Shown one piece after another: positions 54,712-64,000 of a DNA stretch of 64,000 bases. The number at the start of each line of letters is the position of its first letter. The first letter of the stretch is position 1. The stretch is from Cryoendolithus antarcticus (Eukaryota; Ascomycota; Dothideomycetes; Cladosporiales; Cladosporiaceae). The notes beneath the pieces were generated by a model. It saw only the letters and a list, made by a program, of their open reading frames with translations, was not told the DNA's origin and searched no databases. Where the stretch lies: positions 620,001-684,000 of the forward strand of contig NAJO01000004.1 of NCBI GenBank assembly GCA_002077065.1. Direction: 5' to 3'. The translations under genes and the position numbers were made by a program.

Positions 54712-57700
54712 TTAACATGAACAGTGCTGATACTCCACATAGCTCGCATTGTCCTGCCTTGCAAACTTCATCCCGGGGTAGCATGGACAGTATGCCACTG
54801 TGACAGTTTGCGTCTCTCCATCTACCGTCCGCACTCGCTCGCCGCCAGATTGCACGTAGTACACCGATGCTGCTGATGCAGTCGTGGTAGCAGTCACATA
54901 GTCGGTGGTCGTAACGTCCTGGCCAGACATGGAAGTCGTGTAAGTGACGAGGAAAGTACTTGTGATAGTCGATGCCGGGAGTGTGCTAACAAGGTATGAA
55001 GTATGCTCCTCCGTAGTGACATCGAGCGTTGTGAGAGTGATCGGTATCGTACTTGTCACTGTCATTGGCGGGATCGTCTGGGTTTCTGTACCGGCAGCGA
55101 TCGAGGTCGTGACAGTGTAGGGAACTGAGGAAGTGAAGACCAGGCTCTCTGTGCGCGTCTCTTGAGGCAGAGTGACGACGTAGGAGGTTGTGATGGTGGA
55201 CGCAGGGAGGAAAGAGCTGTACACAAGCGTCGTGGTCTGCGCAGTCGCGGACAGTATGATTGTGCTGACTGCAGTCGTCGTAGGTCCTTGTAGTGATAGG
55301 GTCATTGTGTTTACCTGGGTGTAGGTACTGCCGGGAAGCACAGATGTCTCGGTTCGATATACTGTACTTGGTGGGATGGTCAGAGTCTGGACAATCGACT
55401 GAGTCGCCGTATAGGGTGGCAGGGAAGTCGTCTCAGTCTGGACTATGGTGCTCTGGCCGAGGGTCGTGGTTAGCACGATCGACTGGGTCACGACCGGGAG
55501 AGTTGTAGTCGCTGTGTCGATTCTGGACGACACTAAAGTCGTTGTTGCGGTCTGCCCTGGAGCTGAGCTGATAATGATCGAGGTTGCTGTGCTCTGGGCA
55601 AGTGTCGTGGTGATAAAATTGGATGAGATCAGAGTCGTCGTCGCTGTGTCGATCCTGGAAGAGACCTGAATGACTGTGGTCGTTTGCTCTGGTGCAGAGC
55701 TGACGATAATGGAGGTCGCTGTGCTCTGGGCAAGGGTCGTGGTCAGCTGCTGTGTCGTGGTGACGAGATTCGAAGAGATCAAAGTCGTTGTTTGGCCAGG
55801 CGCAGAGCTGATGATAATGGACGTTGCAGTAGCAGTCTGAGCGAGAGTCGTAGTAATGAAGTTGGACGAGATGAGAGTTGTAGTCGCGGTGTCAATCCTA
55901 GACGACACCTGAGTCGTAGTTGCTGTTTGGCCTGGAGCTGAGCTGACGATGATCGATGTGGCAGTTGCAGTACTGGCGGCCAGAGTCTGCGTGATAACCA
56001 CATATGACGTCGAGGCCGGTTGCACGCTGGTCGAGACAATAGTCGTGGTGCCTTGGGACAGCGTCTGGGTGTATGTGATGAAGAAAGTCGAGGCTGCCAT
56101 GGTCGAGACCTGGCGCAGGTATTAGCAATGCAAAACGGCGGATTGAGCATAGCGAAACACTTGCTTGTGTGGTGGTTACATAGCCTGTGGAGACGAGAAT
56201 CGAACGCTCCGTACTAGTCACTGTTGTGCCGGGCGCAGTAGAACCGGGAGCAGTCGAAATGACCGTCGTCTGGACTCCTGATGCGGTTGAGACCTGGAAG
56301 CAGTATGAGTATAAATATCAAAGTCTCGAGAGAGGGCACTATGCGTGCTTATGAAAAGACTGACCTGCGTCGTAGTCTGGACCGACAATGTTGTCTGGGT
56401 CAGGGTCGCTGTCGCTGTTGATTGCGCCAAAGTTGTGGTGATGACGTTCGAAGAGACCAGAGTTGTTGTAGCGGTGCCGCCACTCGATACAATCGTAGAG
56501 ACGAGGGTCTGTGTCTGGGTCTGGCCTGGAGCTGTGAACGTCCCGCCCTGCTGTGTGCTGGTCACAGTCGGTCCCGACGCTGTCACAGTACTAGCCGCTA
56601 GAGTCGACACCTACAAGCAAGGTTAGCAGCTTTCTTGGCAGAAATCATGGAGGGACCTGCCTGTGTGGTGGTTATATAATTGGTCGAGGCTGGCTGGATT
56701 GACAAACTTGTCGCTGTAGCAGTCCTGTATAAAGTCTCTGTGTTCGTCGACGCCGGCTGGGTCGACACGAGAGTGGATCGCTCTGTGCTGGTCACCGTTG
56801 TGCCAGGCGCCGTACTGCCAGGCGCTGTTGAGACAATCGTGGTCTGCTGGACGCTAGTCACCGTGCTTGCTGCCGCCGTTGATACCTAGCCTTGTCAGTC
56901 CACTCCCTAGAAGCTATTCGAGCGCTGGAGCACCACGTCAAAGGAGACTTGCCTGCGTAGTAGTCACAAAGCCAGTTGAGGCTGGCTGAACCGACAAGGT
57001 GGTCTGGGTCACAGTGCTTGCAGGCTGCTGAGTTGTATAGGTCACGGACGCTGTTGCCGTGCTTTGCGCCAATGTCGAAACTACCGTAGACCCTATCTTC
57101 GTATCAGCATTGTCCAATAAGTGCGTCATTTCCTTCAGGGTGTAGACCGACCTGGTGCCGTGGTGGTGAGAGTCTGCACGCTTGCAACTGTCGTGGTATA
57201 TGTCTGGGTCTGTGTACTTATGACATACGAGGTGGCAGTTGTCCCTATGAAGTGTCAGTGAAGCTCCCGGAGGGCCATGCCGCTTGTGACGCGAGAGAAG
57301 CGGAATTGCAGAAAGCTCGCTAGCTGCTTACCGGCCTGTACCGATGTCTGCGTCAGAGTAACAGCATACGAGGTCGTGTATGTTTGCGTGGCATAGGATA
57401 CTGTAGTGTACGTCGCTGTGCTCTGTGCCAAAGTCGAAATTATTGTCGTTTGAATTGTGCTAACGACAGTCTGTGTATTCGTGCTGGCAGGCTGTATGGA
57501 AATGGAGACTGTCTGCTGAGTTGTAGTAGCCGTTGCGGTTGAGATCTTGGAAGTATGTCAGCAAAGAGCCAGGAATTCTCGAAGTCATGGCGCAATGTCC
57601 AGACCAAGTTTCGTACCTGTGTACTCGTAAGAGTTGCAGTAGCAGTGGCAGTTGCCGTGCTCTGACCTTGGGTAGTCGTCAAAGTTGCCGTACTGATGAC

Positions 57701-60700
57701 GGTTGTAGGCGCAGTGCTGACTATAGTCTGGGTGGCAGTCGCCGTGCTTTGGGCCAAGGTGTTGGTCAGGGTTTGAGTCGCAGTTGATTGGGCTTGGGTG
57801 GTTGTCAAAGTTGCCGTTGCGGTCGCCGTACTCTGAGCCAATGTGCTGACGATAGTGGTGGGCGCGGTGCTGACGATCGTCTGTGTCGCTGTCGCTGTAC
57901 TTTGAGCCAGCGTACTAGTCAGGATTTGCGTTGCGGTGGCTGTACTCTGGGCGAGCGTATTGGTGATAGTAGCAGTTGCTGTCGCTGTGGCTGTGCTCTG
58001 AGCCAGGGTCGACACGACCGTCGTCTGCTGTACAGAAGTGACCGTGTTCGTGCTGGCGGGTGCAGTCGACACCTAAAGATATCTCATGCATCAGCAGGCT
58101 GTACTTGACGAGAGACCCATCAAAGAGCAGACTAAGCGCAGGGAACTTACAGCAGTCGTCGTCTGAACATACGTCGTGATGTACGACGTCGTGAAGGTCG
58201 ACACGTAGGAAGAGACGGCTGTTGTTGTGACGGTAGAACCTGGGATCTGTCAGCAAATCTTAACTTGATAGGTCCCATTCGGAAGACAAACCAGGCCCCG
58301 TCGTGGTCTGGACCAGCGTCGAGACTGCTGTTGTAGTGACCAGATTCGACGTGGTGTATGTGACAGTCACGTACTGCACAGACGCTGACGTGCTCGATAT
58401 CGAGACTGACGAGCTTGAAGATATGGGCGGGTTGATGTACGCAATCTTGATAGCTGCAACGAAGTTGGTCCCACTGCCGGTAGTAAAGGAATCAGTCAGA
58501 CCGTTCTTCAGGTAGCAGTTGCCACCTCCAACCCCATTGGCCCCGCCGGAGTATGTGAAGGAGCTGCAGTAAGACTGTCCGCTACCGACATGGCCGGCTT
58601 GTCCAGGTGAGCCCTGGTTCGTGTCGCAATAGCTGAAGCAGTCATTGAATGAATTCACGGCGGCCAAGCCGTTGTAGGATCCAGAGCTAGTGTCACCACT
58701 GCACTGCAGTTTGTACTGTATGCCGCCTGCGTCGGTAATGATTTGGCCGCTGTTCGCAGGGCAGGTATACGCATTTGTAGTGGCTGCGGCACTCGAAGAG
58801 GAAGAAGATGTAGCTAATCACGCAGTTAGTAAATCTTGCTCGCATTCCGCTAACGCTCAAATTTGGCGCGTCATCGGAAAGAATACGTACTCGAGGTAGA
58901 AGTGGTCGAGGTTGTGGTAGTAGCCTGGTACTGCCAGGAGTCATTGATGGGGACAGCAGCGCAAGTACCTGGCGACGTGTACGCGTGATTTGCACCTGCT
59001 TCGTACTGCGAGTTGAGAAGGTACTTGTATTCGAAATACGTGCTGAGCGGGAACAGTATGGTAACAGACCATATCGGGTTCTGGTCAGTGTAAGTTCCAG
59101 TGGAATTCAGATTCACAGCATTGGCGGTATTCCAGCTCCCAATTGGAGCAATAGACCCAACGATCTGAACTGTGTCTCCCTGGACAGTCGTTCTCCGTTC
59201 ATTGAATGTGATCGCAACAGCCGTACAAGGCGCGCTGCTCGAAGACGACGTCGAGGTCGTAGTAGTCGTGGTCGAGTAGGTTGTCGTAACGATGGGTCGA
59301 AAGTTGTTGTTTCGGACTGCTGCAGCCCGCGTTGTATCGCTCGATGCAAACCCATAAACAGTGCCGTTAGCCAGATAACAGGTACCTGGTCCCGCGCCTC
59401 GCACTGCCCCAACGTAGGTGAAAGCAGTACAGCCAGCACTGTTATCGCACAGTACAAAACAGTCGTTCCATGAGTTCGGTGCGGATACTGTGGCATAGGA
59501 ACTCTGTGGTGAGATGGTTGCAGAGCACCCAGCAGTCCAGTATTGCCCGTTTTCTGCCACTGGCTGCTGATCCGCTCCTGGACAGGTGAACGCTGGTGGG
59601 GTTGATGTAGGCGTGAGTATGCTGGTGCTGCTCGAAGTCTGAGTGGACGAACTTGCCACTGTCGAAGACGACACAGACAAGACAGGTCCATACCCAACAC
59701 GGTAAGCGGACCCTCTGTCGTAGTAGTTGGTGAAGGCTCCAGTGCTCGTCGACCCTGTCTTGAAGTAGCAATTACCGTTGGCGTTTGCACCACCGTAGCC
59801 TGGCTCGGTACCCGATCCGTAGATCCAAGCCACGCCCGTGCAACCGTAAGTGCTCTGATACTGATCACTGCGGGCTCAGTTAGATCGCATCTCAGACTAG
59901 CTGCCGACAACTCCCGCCGAAGTGGCTAACTCACCAGAGTGCTAGGCAACTATAAAAGGCTGCGAGTGTCAGTGAAGCACCACACTCGAGGAGTAACTAA
60001 GAGGCACACTCACTTGTACCTGTGGCAGGATTCGTCACACCCGCCATAGGGCCCCCGCCCGCGTCGATTCCGCACAGAATCCACATCTGTTGTCCGGCGG
60101 CGGTGGTATATTGCGTTCCGTTGTACGTAGGACATATCGTGTTCGGGCTGTACTGCACCACATATGCTGCAGCATAGACTGGGTTGTTACTGAAATAGGG
60201 TGCTGTGCTGCCGTTGTAGTAGAGTGTGCCTTGCGTATTTTGCAGGTGGTTACTACAGTGTATCAGTCAACGTCTCCGTACAAAGCCAAATCACAATTTT
60301 CTTACAAGCATCTGCCGGACCCCACATGATCGCTGGTCACAGAACCAATGAAGGTGAAAGCGTAGCAGTCCACCCTTGATGAGCAAGCCCGGAAGCAAGC
60401 CCATATGCCCTGGCCATTGGTGCCAACATATTGTCCCCTACAATACTGTCAGTTAGGCGCGTATGGCGGCTGGAACAGATTGCCTACGCGTCGTAGAAAG
60501 TTTGTGCTGTCCAGTCGTAGCCACAGTTGACCTCCTGTCGGAAAGTATCAGCTCTTTTCCGTCTCCGTCCATCTCAAAGTGATCCTTACCCAGAGCGTGC
60601 CATATGCATCTTGATACACACCACCGCCGTATTGTCCCGTAGCTGGAGGAGTACCTCCGTTCGAGCAAACCGGGGCCGGAGCCCATGTGTTAGTAGGCGC

Positions 60701-60805
60701 ATATGTGGTTGACGCGGTCAAGCTGGCAGTTGTCGTGGGGTACTGAGCAGCGACTCGTGCAGCTAGTTGCGCTGCGATGGCTAGTGTCGTCCACAGGTCG
60801 CTCAT
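54712..60805 (-). CDS. Giant secreted mucin-like protein with PAN-like modules and CBM20
   Basis: I read 16 exons giving 1,715 residues: 60805-60590, 60534-60488, 60437-60306, 60252-60014, 59959-59935, 59867-58891, 58813-58292, 58239-58151, 58072-57617, 57545-57332, 57244-57152, 57092-56953, 56885-56661, 56610-56365, 56293-56165 and 56109-54712. All junctions keep frame. Order: signal peptide (1-21), Cys-rich PAN/Apple-like modules up to about residue 390, a CBM20 starch-binding domain at about 433-530 (VAITFNERRT to NDSWQ, with SIAPIGSWNTANAV), another Cys module (about 560-650), then about 900 residues of Thr/Ser/Ala/Gln repeats (units like TLAQSTATAT), ending in a four-Cys tail without a GPI signal. 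Likely a cell-wall or extracellular adhesin that can bind alpha-glucan; role is inference. Three introns read only with GC donors. Confidence 0.85.
55400..56000 (-). repeat. SSRIDTATTTLISSN-type coding repeat in the last exon
   Basis: The last exon carries three to four copies of a roughly 45-residue unit: SSRIDTATTTLISSNFITTT, then LAQ(S)TAT, then SIIISSAPGQT. Copies differ by small deletions and by VV or SA substitutions. Confidence 0.8.
57617..58072 (-). repeat. TLAQSTATAT-type coding tandem repeat
   Basis: One exon of the mucin-like gene carries seven imperfect copies of a Thr-Leu/Gln-Ala/Gly-Gln-Ser-Thr-Ala-Thr unit, separated by 3-15 residues. The unit recurs singly in other exons of the gene. 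At DNA level the copies vary in third positions, so they are not a young array. Confidence 0.85.
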
Positions 60806-61233
60806 GTTGACTATGGCGCCGGGCGCAGAAGCGGGCAAGTCGATACCAGCACGCGGCCGAGTCCAGTCCTGAAAGTCCAGTATTCGACCACTAAACCGAG
60901 TGACAATGGCATACAGACCTGAGCACGACGTCTAGAGTGCTTGGGTCTAGGTGTATGAGGCATGAGCCTTGCATTGGCAGCCTTGGCGGAGGTTGTACGA
61001 GATCGTATTGATCTACGTGCTCGCTTGGAATGTCAACTACCGCTTGGAATGTTGGGCCGACACCCTGGGTGAATTGCCGACAGCCGCTGCAGCGCGATGG
61101 CACCAGACTACAATCCAGACTTCCGCAACTGCGTACTGTCCATTCTGGTGCCCTCGTCGTCTTGTTCCGCCAGACGAAGATCAGGGAACTCGGCAGGCAT
61201 TATCCTTCGTGGGTCCGCACCGGGGACACAAGC
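60806..61233. other. Interval between mucin-like gene and SDR pseudogene
   Basis: 428 bp holding the promoter of the mucin-like gene (leftward). Plus-strand open frames here have no domain. Confidence 0.5.
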
Positions 61234-62061
61234 CTATTTAGCAAAGTGGGTGACGCCCACGTGCGATCGGAGGAAGTTTCCATCGAGCAGGCACTGTCCA
61301 GTGACAGTCTCTGCGGGCGCCTCTAGGATTGCCGGTATGGCGTCCGAGAATATGGTCGGCTTGCGTAGCTGCGCACGATCGGCCTTCGAATTCTGGGCGG
61401 CCGCAGACTCGACAGCCTGAAGTCGTCAGCAGGAGCTCAGGATCATGATAGGTCGACTACATACCGTAGCAGGCCACATACTGGTGATAGCCATCTGATT
61501 TCTCCCCTCCCTCTGCCAATCCATCGCAAGTCCCATTGTCAGCACACTCATACCCACTTTCCCTATTGCATACGCCGTCTTGCCGCGGAAGAAGCGACTG
61601 TAGATTGGGGGAGACACTACCACAACTCTCCCATTTCCATTTGCAGTCAAATGCGGCAGGCAAGCTTGAACGCACCCATACAGCCTGAATTGTAGATGAG
61701 CACATCCAGGTGACCGAGCTTCTCGATGATCTTGGAGACCATGTTCGAGATATCGTCAAAGTTTCAGACATCGACGGGCAATGTCAGAGCTTCGCCACCT
61801 GCTTCAGAAACTTCTCGCGCTACCGCATTGATGGTCGACTGCTGACTATTAGGATCCGGTGGAAACGGGTGGCATTGCGACGCGTCTGAGGTGATCTTCG
61901 CTGTTACCACAACGGCGCGAACGCGTCTTGTCAGCACATCGACGCGCTCCGTACAGAGAGAGACCTACCGCATAGCCTGCCTTCGCGAGATTGATGGCGG
62001 CTTGCCGGCCTAAACCTCGAGAGGCGCCCACTACAAGTGCTACTGCCTGTTTATGAGCCAT
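61234..62061 (-). pseudogene. Short-chain dehydrogenase/reductase pseudogene
   Basis: The pieces of an SDR related to HSDL2-type enzymes can be read in order. 62061-61969 encodes MAHKQAVALVVGASRGLGRQ and the rest of the Rossmann N-terminus up to AGYA, followed by a GTAGGT donor. A downstream part encodes VVVTAKITSDAS, SEAGGEALTLPVDV and NFDDISNMVSKIIEKLGHLDVLIYNSG. A further part in another phase encodes LYGCVQACLPHLTANGNGRVVVVSPPIYS with the YxxxK as YAIGK. A final exon (61416-61234) encodes AVESAAAQ to HVGVTHFAK. Two lesions are clear: a TGA replaces an expected CGA (Arg) after PVDV, and about 25 codons are missing with a frame change between YNSG and LYGC. The first intron also lacks an acceptor that would keep frame. 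Catalytic YxxxK is intact, so decay is recent or slow. Confidence 0.85.
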
Positions 62062-62621
62062 TATTGCGTACGCGTGTGAATGGAGGGTTCTATGCAGATG
62101 CTGATCTATACTTCCGTCGGTTGATGCCGTGATGGAACTTTTAATCTGAGCGCAAGGGGAGTAGCACGACGATTAGAAGAGCTCTCACTCCAGTTGAATG
62201 ATGAGCGATCAGACAGGCGACCGAGGTACTGCATCGAAGCTTGTCACAGCGTCACAGACAGTCTTGACGCGTCTCATAGCTGTGCAGGACAAGCTGGTGA
62301 GCATCGCGCCGGGCTCCTTCATGCCAAGTGCGCTATCATGCACGGAGTGTGGTGTGCTGTGGTGTGTCGAAGGACAGAGTCGCGTTGAAAGGGAGAACAC
62401 GCGACGTCGGCAATCCGGATGAAGCTGGGCCGAATGATGGAGGATCAAATGCTGACCAACCTCTCATCCTCCTCATGAACAGCATCTGCATCTTTGATAC
62501 ACAATCTTGTGTGAATTGTAGATAAACGTCGCTGCAGCGTCACTCATTCAATGAAGTTGTGAGGAATTATCAAAATCAAGGCTTTAGCGCCCAACTTTGA
62601 AGACTATTCGATCATTTGGCC
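62062..62621. other. Divergent intergenic region, SDR pseudogene / hydrolase
   Basis: 560 bp between outward-read genes. Open frames on both strands show no domain. The frame of the hydrolase is open back to a TTG at 62616. Confidence 0.5.
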
Positions 62622-63821
62622 ATGGACCTAAGCAATCGAATCCGACCTCTCTTCGAGGACACTCGGACTATCGCACTGTTCCTTGGCCTGACTACGACAG
62701 CTTATCTAGTCGTTGCCACCTATCGCTCTGCCACTCCAAAAGCGCTTTCAGCCTCAATCCATCGATCCCCACGATCAAAGATCTCCACTCTTTCTCAAGC
62801 CTCCCAAGATGCTGTCCCTTACCCTCCAAACGCGCTCCCAAATCCCCGCGACGTCTCGACACCCTACGGTAGTATCCGCACAAATCTTTACGGCGCCTCC
62901 AACACCGGCCGCAAGATCCTCCTCATCCACGGCATAAGCACGCCCTCAGTCGTTTTCGCGCCCCTCGCTACCCTCCTAGCAGACAAGCACAATTACCAAG
63001 TCCTGACCTTCGATCTATTCGGCCGAGGGTACAGCGACTCCCCAGATCCAGAGACCTGGCGCCAGGATGAAGGACTCTGGTGCTCGCAGATTTTCGCTGT
63101 GCTGAGTAGTGCTGGATGGCTGGGGGAGAGGGTGGCGATTGTGGGGTACTCGCTTGGAGGTGGGATTGCAGCGTCATTCACTTACTTCTACCCCGAGAGG
63201 GTGGATAGTTTGGTGCTCATTACGCCAAGTGGGGTGTTGAGGGCGCATCGCATTGCGTGGAGCAGCAGACTCATTTACTCGCCCTTGCTGCCGCAGGGTC
63301 TCGTGGAGTGGCTAGTGACGAGGCGACTGAGAGCTGGATCAAAAGCAGCTGCGAAGCCGAATCATGCTGAGGAGGCGACGACCATCAAGTCTGTCGGCAC
63401 GTCCGAGATCCCTTCGCATCCGGCACTCATGGCTGATTCGAAAGCTTCGCCCTTCCCGGCTGGCAGTGGAGGCAGCATAGCGCAGACTGTGACGTGGCAG
63501 ATAGACAGTCATCCGGGCTACATAGCATCGTTCGTGTCCAGTATACGACACGCGCCTATCACAGCGCAGCATGAGAGATGGCGGACAATTGGGGAGAGGC
63601 AGCAAGGAGATGAGCAAGGTGACGCACTGATAGAGAAAAAGCTGCTGGTCGTACTCGGAGGGGAGGATGGGACGATAGTACCCGAGGAGACGGCTGAAGA
63701 TGCCACGGGTGCATTCGGTCGGGAGAATGTAAGAGTAGAGGTGGTCGAAGGTGGGCATGATGTTGTTGTTGTGAACGCTGAAGGTTGTGGGAAGTTGATT
63801 GACGAGCATTTGCGCGCATGA
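62622..63821 (+). CDS. Membrane-anchored alpha/beta hydrolase
   Basis: Intronless, 399 residues from the ATG at 62622 (the open frame starts six bases earlier at a TTG). A hydrophobic anchor (ALFLGLTTTAYLVVATYRS, about 18-36) precedes the hydrolase fold. The oxyanion turn is LLIHGIS, the nucleophile Ser177 lies in GYSLGGG, the acid is Asp in GGEDGTIVP, and the base is His in GGHDVVVVN. This is the layout of lipase/esterase-like or epoxide-hydrolase-like AB-hydrolase-1 proteins. A variable cap (about 230-300) is Ala/Lys/Ser-rich. Substrate unknown. Location is probably the ER or a lipid droplet membrane, by inference from the anchor. Confidence 0.88.
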   Translation: MDLSNRIRPLFEDTRTIALFLGLTTTAYLVVATYRSATPKALSASIHRSPRSKISTLSQASQDAVPYPPNALPNPRDVSTPYGSIRTNLYGASNTGRKILLIHGISTPSVVFAPLATLLADKHNYQVLTFDLFGRGYSDSPDPETWRQDEGLWCSQIFAVLSSAGWLGERVAIVGYSLGGGIAASFTYFYPERVDSLVLITPSGVLRAHRIAWSSRLIYSPLLPQGLVEWLVTRRLRAGSKAAAKPNHAEEATTIKSVGTSEIPSHPALMADSKASPFPAGSGGSIAQTVTWQIDSHPGYIASFVSSIRHAPITAQHERWRTIGERQQGDEQGDALIEKKLLVVLGGEDGTIVPEETAEDATGAFGRENVRVEVVEGGHDVVVVNAEGCGKLIDEHLRA

Positions 63822-64000
63822 CGTGCAGAAATACAGATAGAATGAAGCGACTTTGTGACCACTGGCCAAGGCGCATGGTCGGTCTTGTACCGAGAGCAAG
63901 CGGTCACCTGCTTACACGTGCTGTCTGATCATTCCGGTCGTGCATGGCTTTCGTAACGGACTCGGTCTCACCGACTGCTTCGCTGCATGTGCTTCATACG
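63822..64000. other. Right window edge
   Basis: 179 bp of 3' flank of the hydrolase gene. Too short to contain a supported gene. Confidence 0.5.

Noticed and set aside
55293..55941. Plus-strand frames opposite the mucin-like repeats
   Set aside because: They mirror the repeat codons. The minus strand has consistent splice sites and domain logic.
62616..62621. TTG start of the alpha/beta hydrolase frame
   Set aside because: TTG is not a usual nuclear start codon in fungi. ATG follows two codons later.

Overview
The window is about 64 kb of nuclear DNA from a filamentous ascomycete. Genes carry short introns (mostly 46-89 nt) with GT-AG ends. Gene content is typical of Pezizomycotina: two HET-domain proteins, a fungal rhodopsin-like membrane protein, a DUF7729 protein and an OPT transporter. 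The set would fit Dothideomycetes (Mycosphaerellales-like), but that placement is inference; nothing in the window fixes the species. I find 26 protein-coding genes and one clear pseudogene. I see no convincing tRNA, rRNA, CRISPR or intact transposon.

Layout. 0-7 kb: a HET-domain gene (-) and a long acidic/proline-rich DUF2457-like protein (+). 7.7-12.2 kb: a cytochrome P450 and a DUF2264 protein in tandem (+). 12.3-17.1 kb: DNA primase large subunit (PRI2, -), then the divergent pair PDX1 (-) and a mitochondrial-type two-span membrane protein (+). 18.7-26 kb: a rhodopsin-like seven-span protein (+), a protein with a duplicated Clr5-like segment (-), a G3BP-like NTF2-RRM protein (-) and the cargo receptor ERV14 (+). 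26.5-31 kb: a coiled-coil protein and a highly charged disordered protein (+). 31-35 kb: a small GPI-type surface protein and an oligopeptide transporter (-). 36-38 kb: a second HET gene (-). 39-42 kb: a DUF7729 surface protein (+) and S-formylglutathione hydrolase (-).

42.3-50.6 kb is a housekeeping block: RPB6 (-), TFIIIA-like (+), exportin-T/LOS1 (-) and N-myristoyltransferase (-). RPB6 and the TFIIIA-like gene share a 312-bp divergent promoter, and three of these four genes serve RNA polymerase III products. From 51 kb the content turns extracellular: a GH1 beta-glucosidase with a Ser/Thr-rich N-terminal extension, a Cys-rich unknown, and a 16-exon gene. That gene encodes a predicted 1,715-residue secreted protein with Cys-rich PAN-like modules, a CBM20 starch-binding domain and a roughly 900-residue Thr/Ser repeat region. 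Next come a short-chain dehydrogenase pseudogene with a stop codon and an internal deletion, and an alpha/beta hydrolase.

The most unusual element is the 16-exon mucin-like gene. Its repeat-coding exons look duplicated together with their introns, and three introns can only be read in frame if they use GC rather than GT donors. Exon borders throughout come from manual reading-frame and splice-motif inspection, not transcripts.
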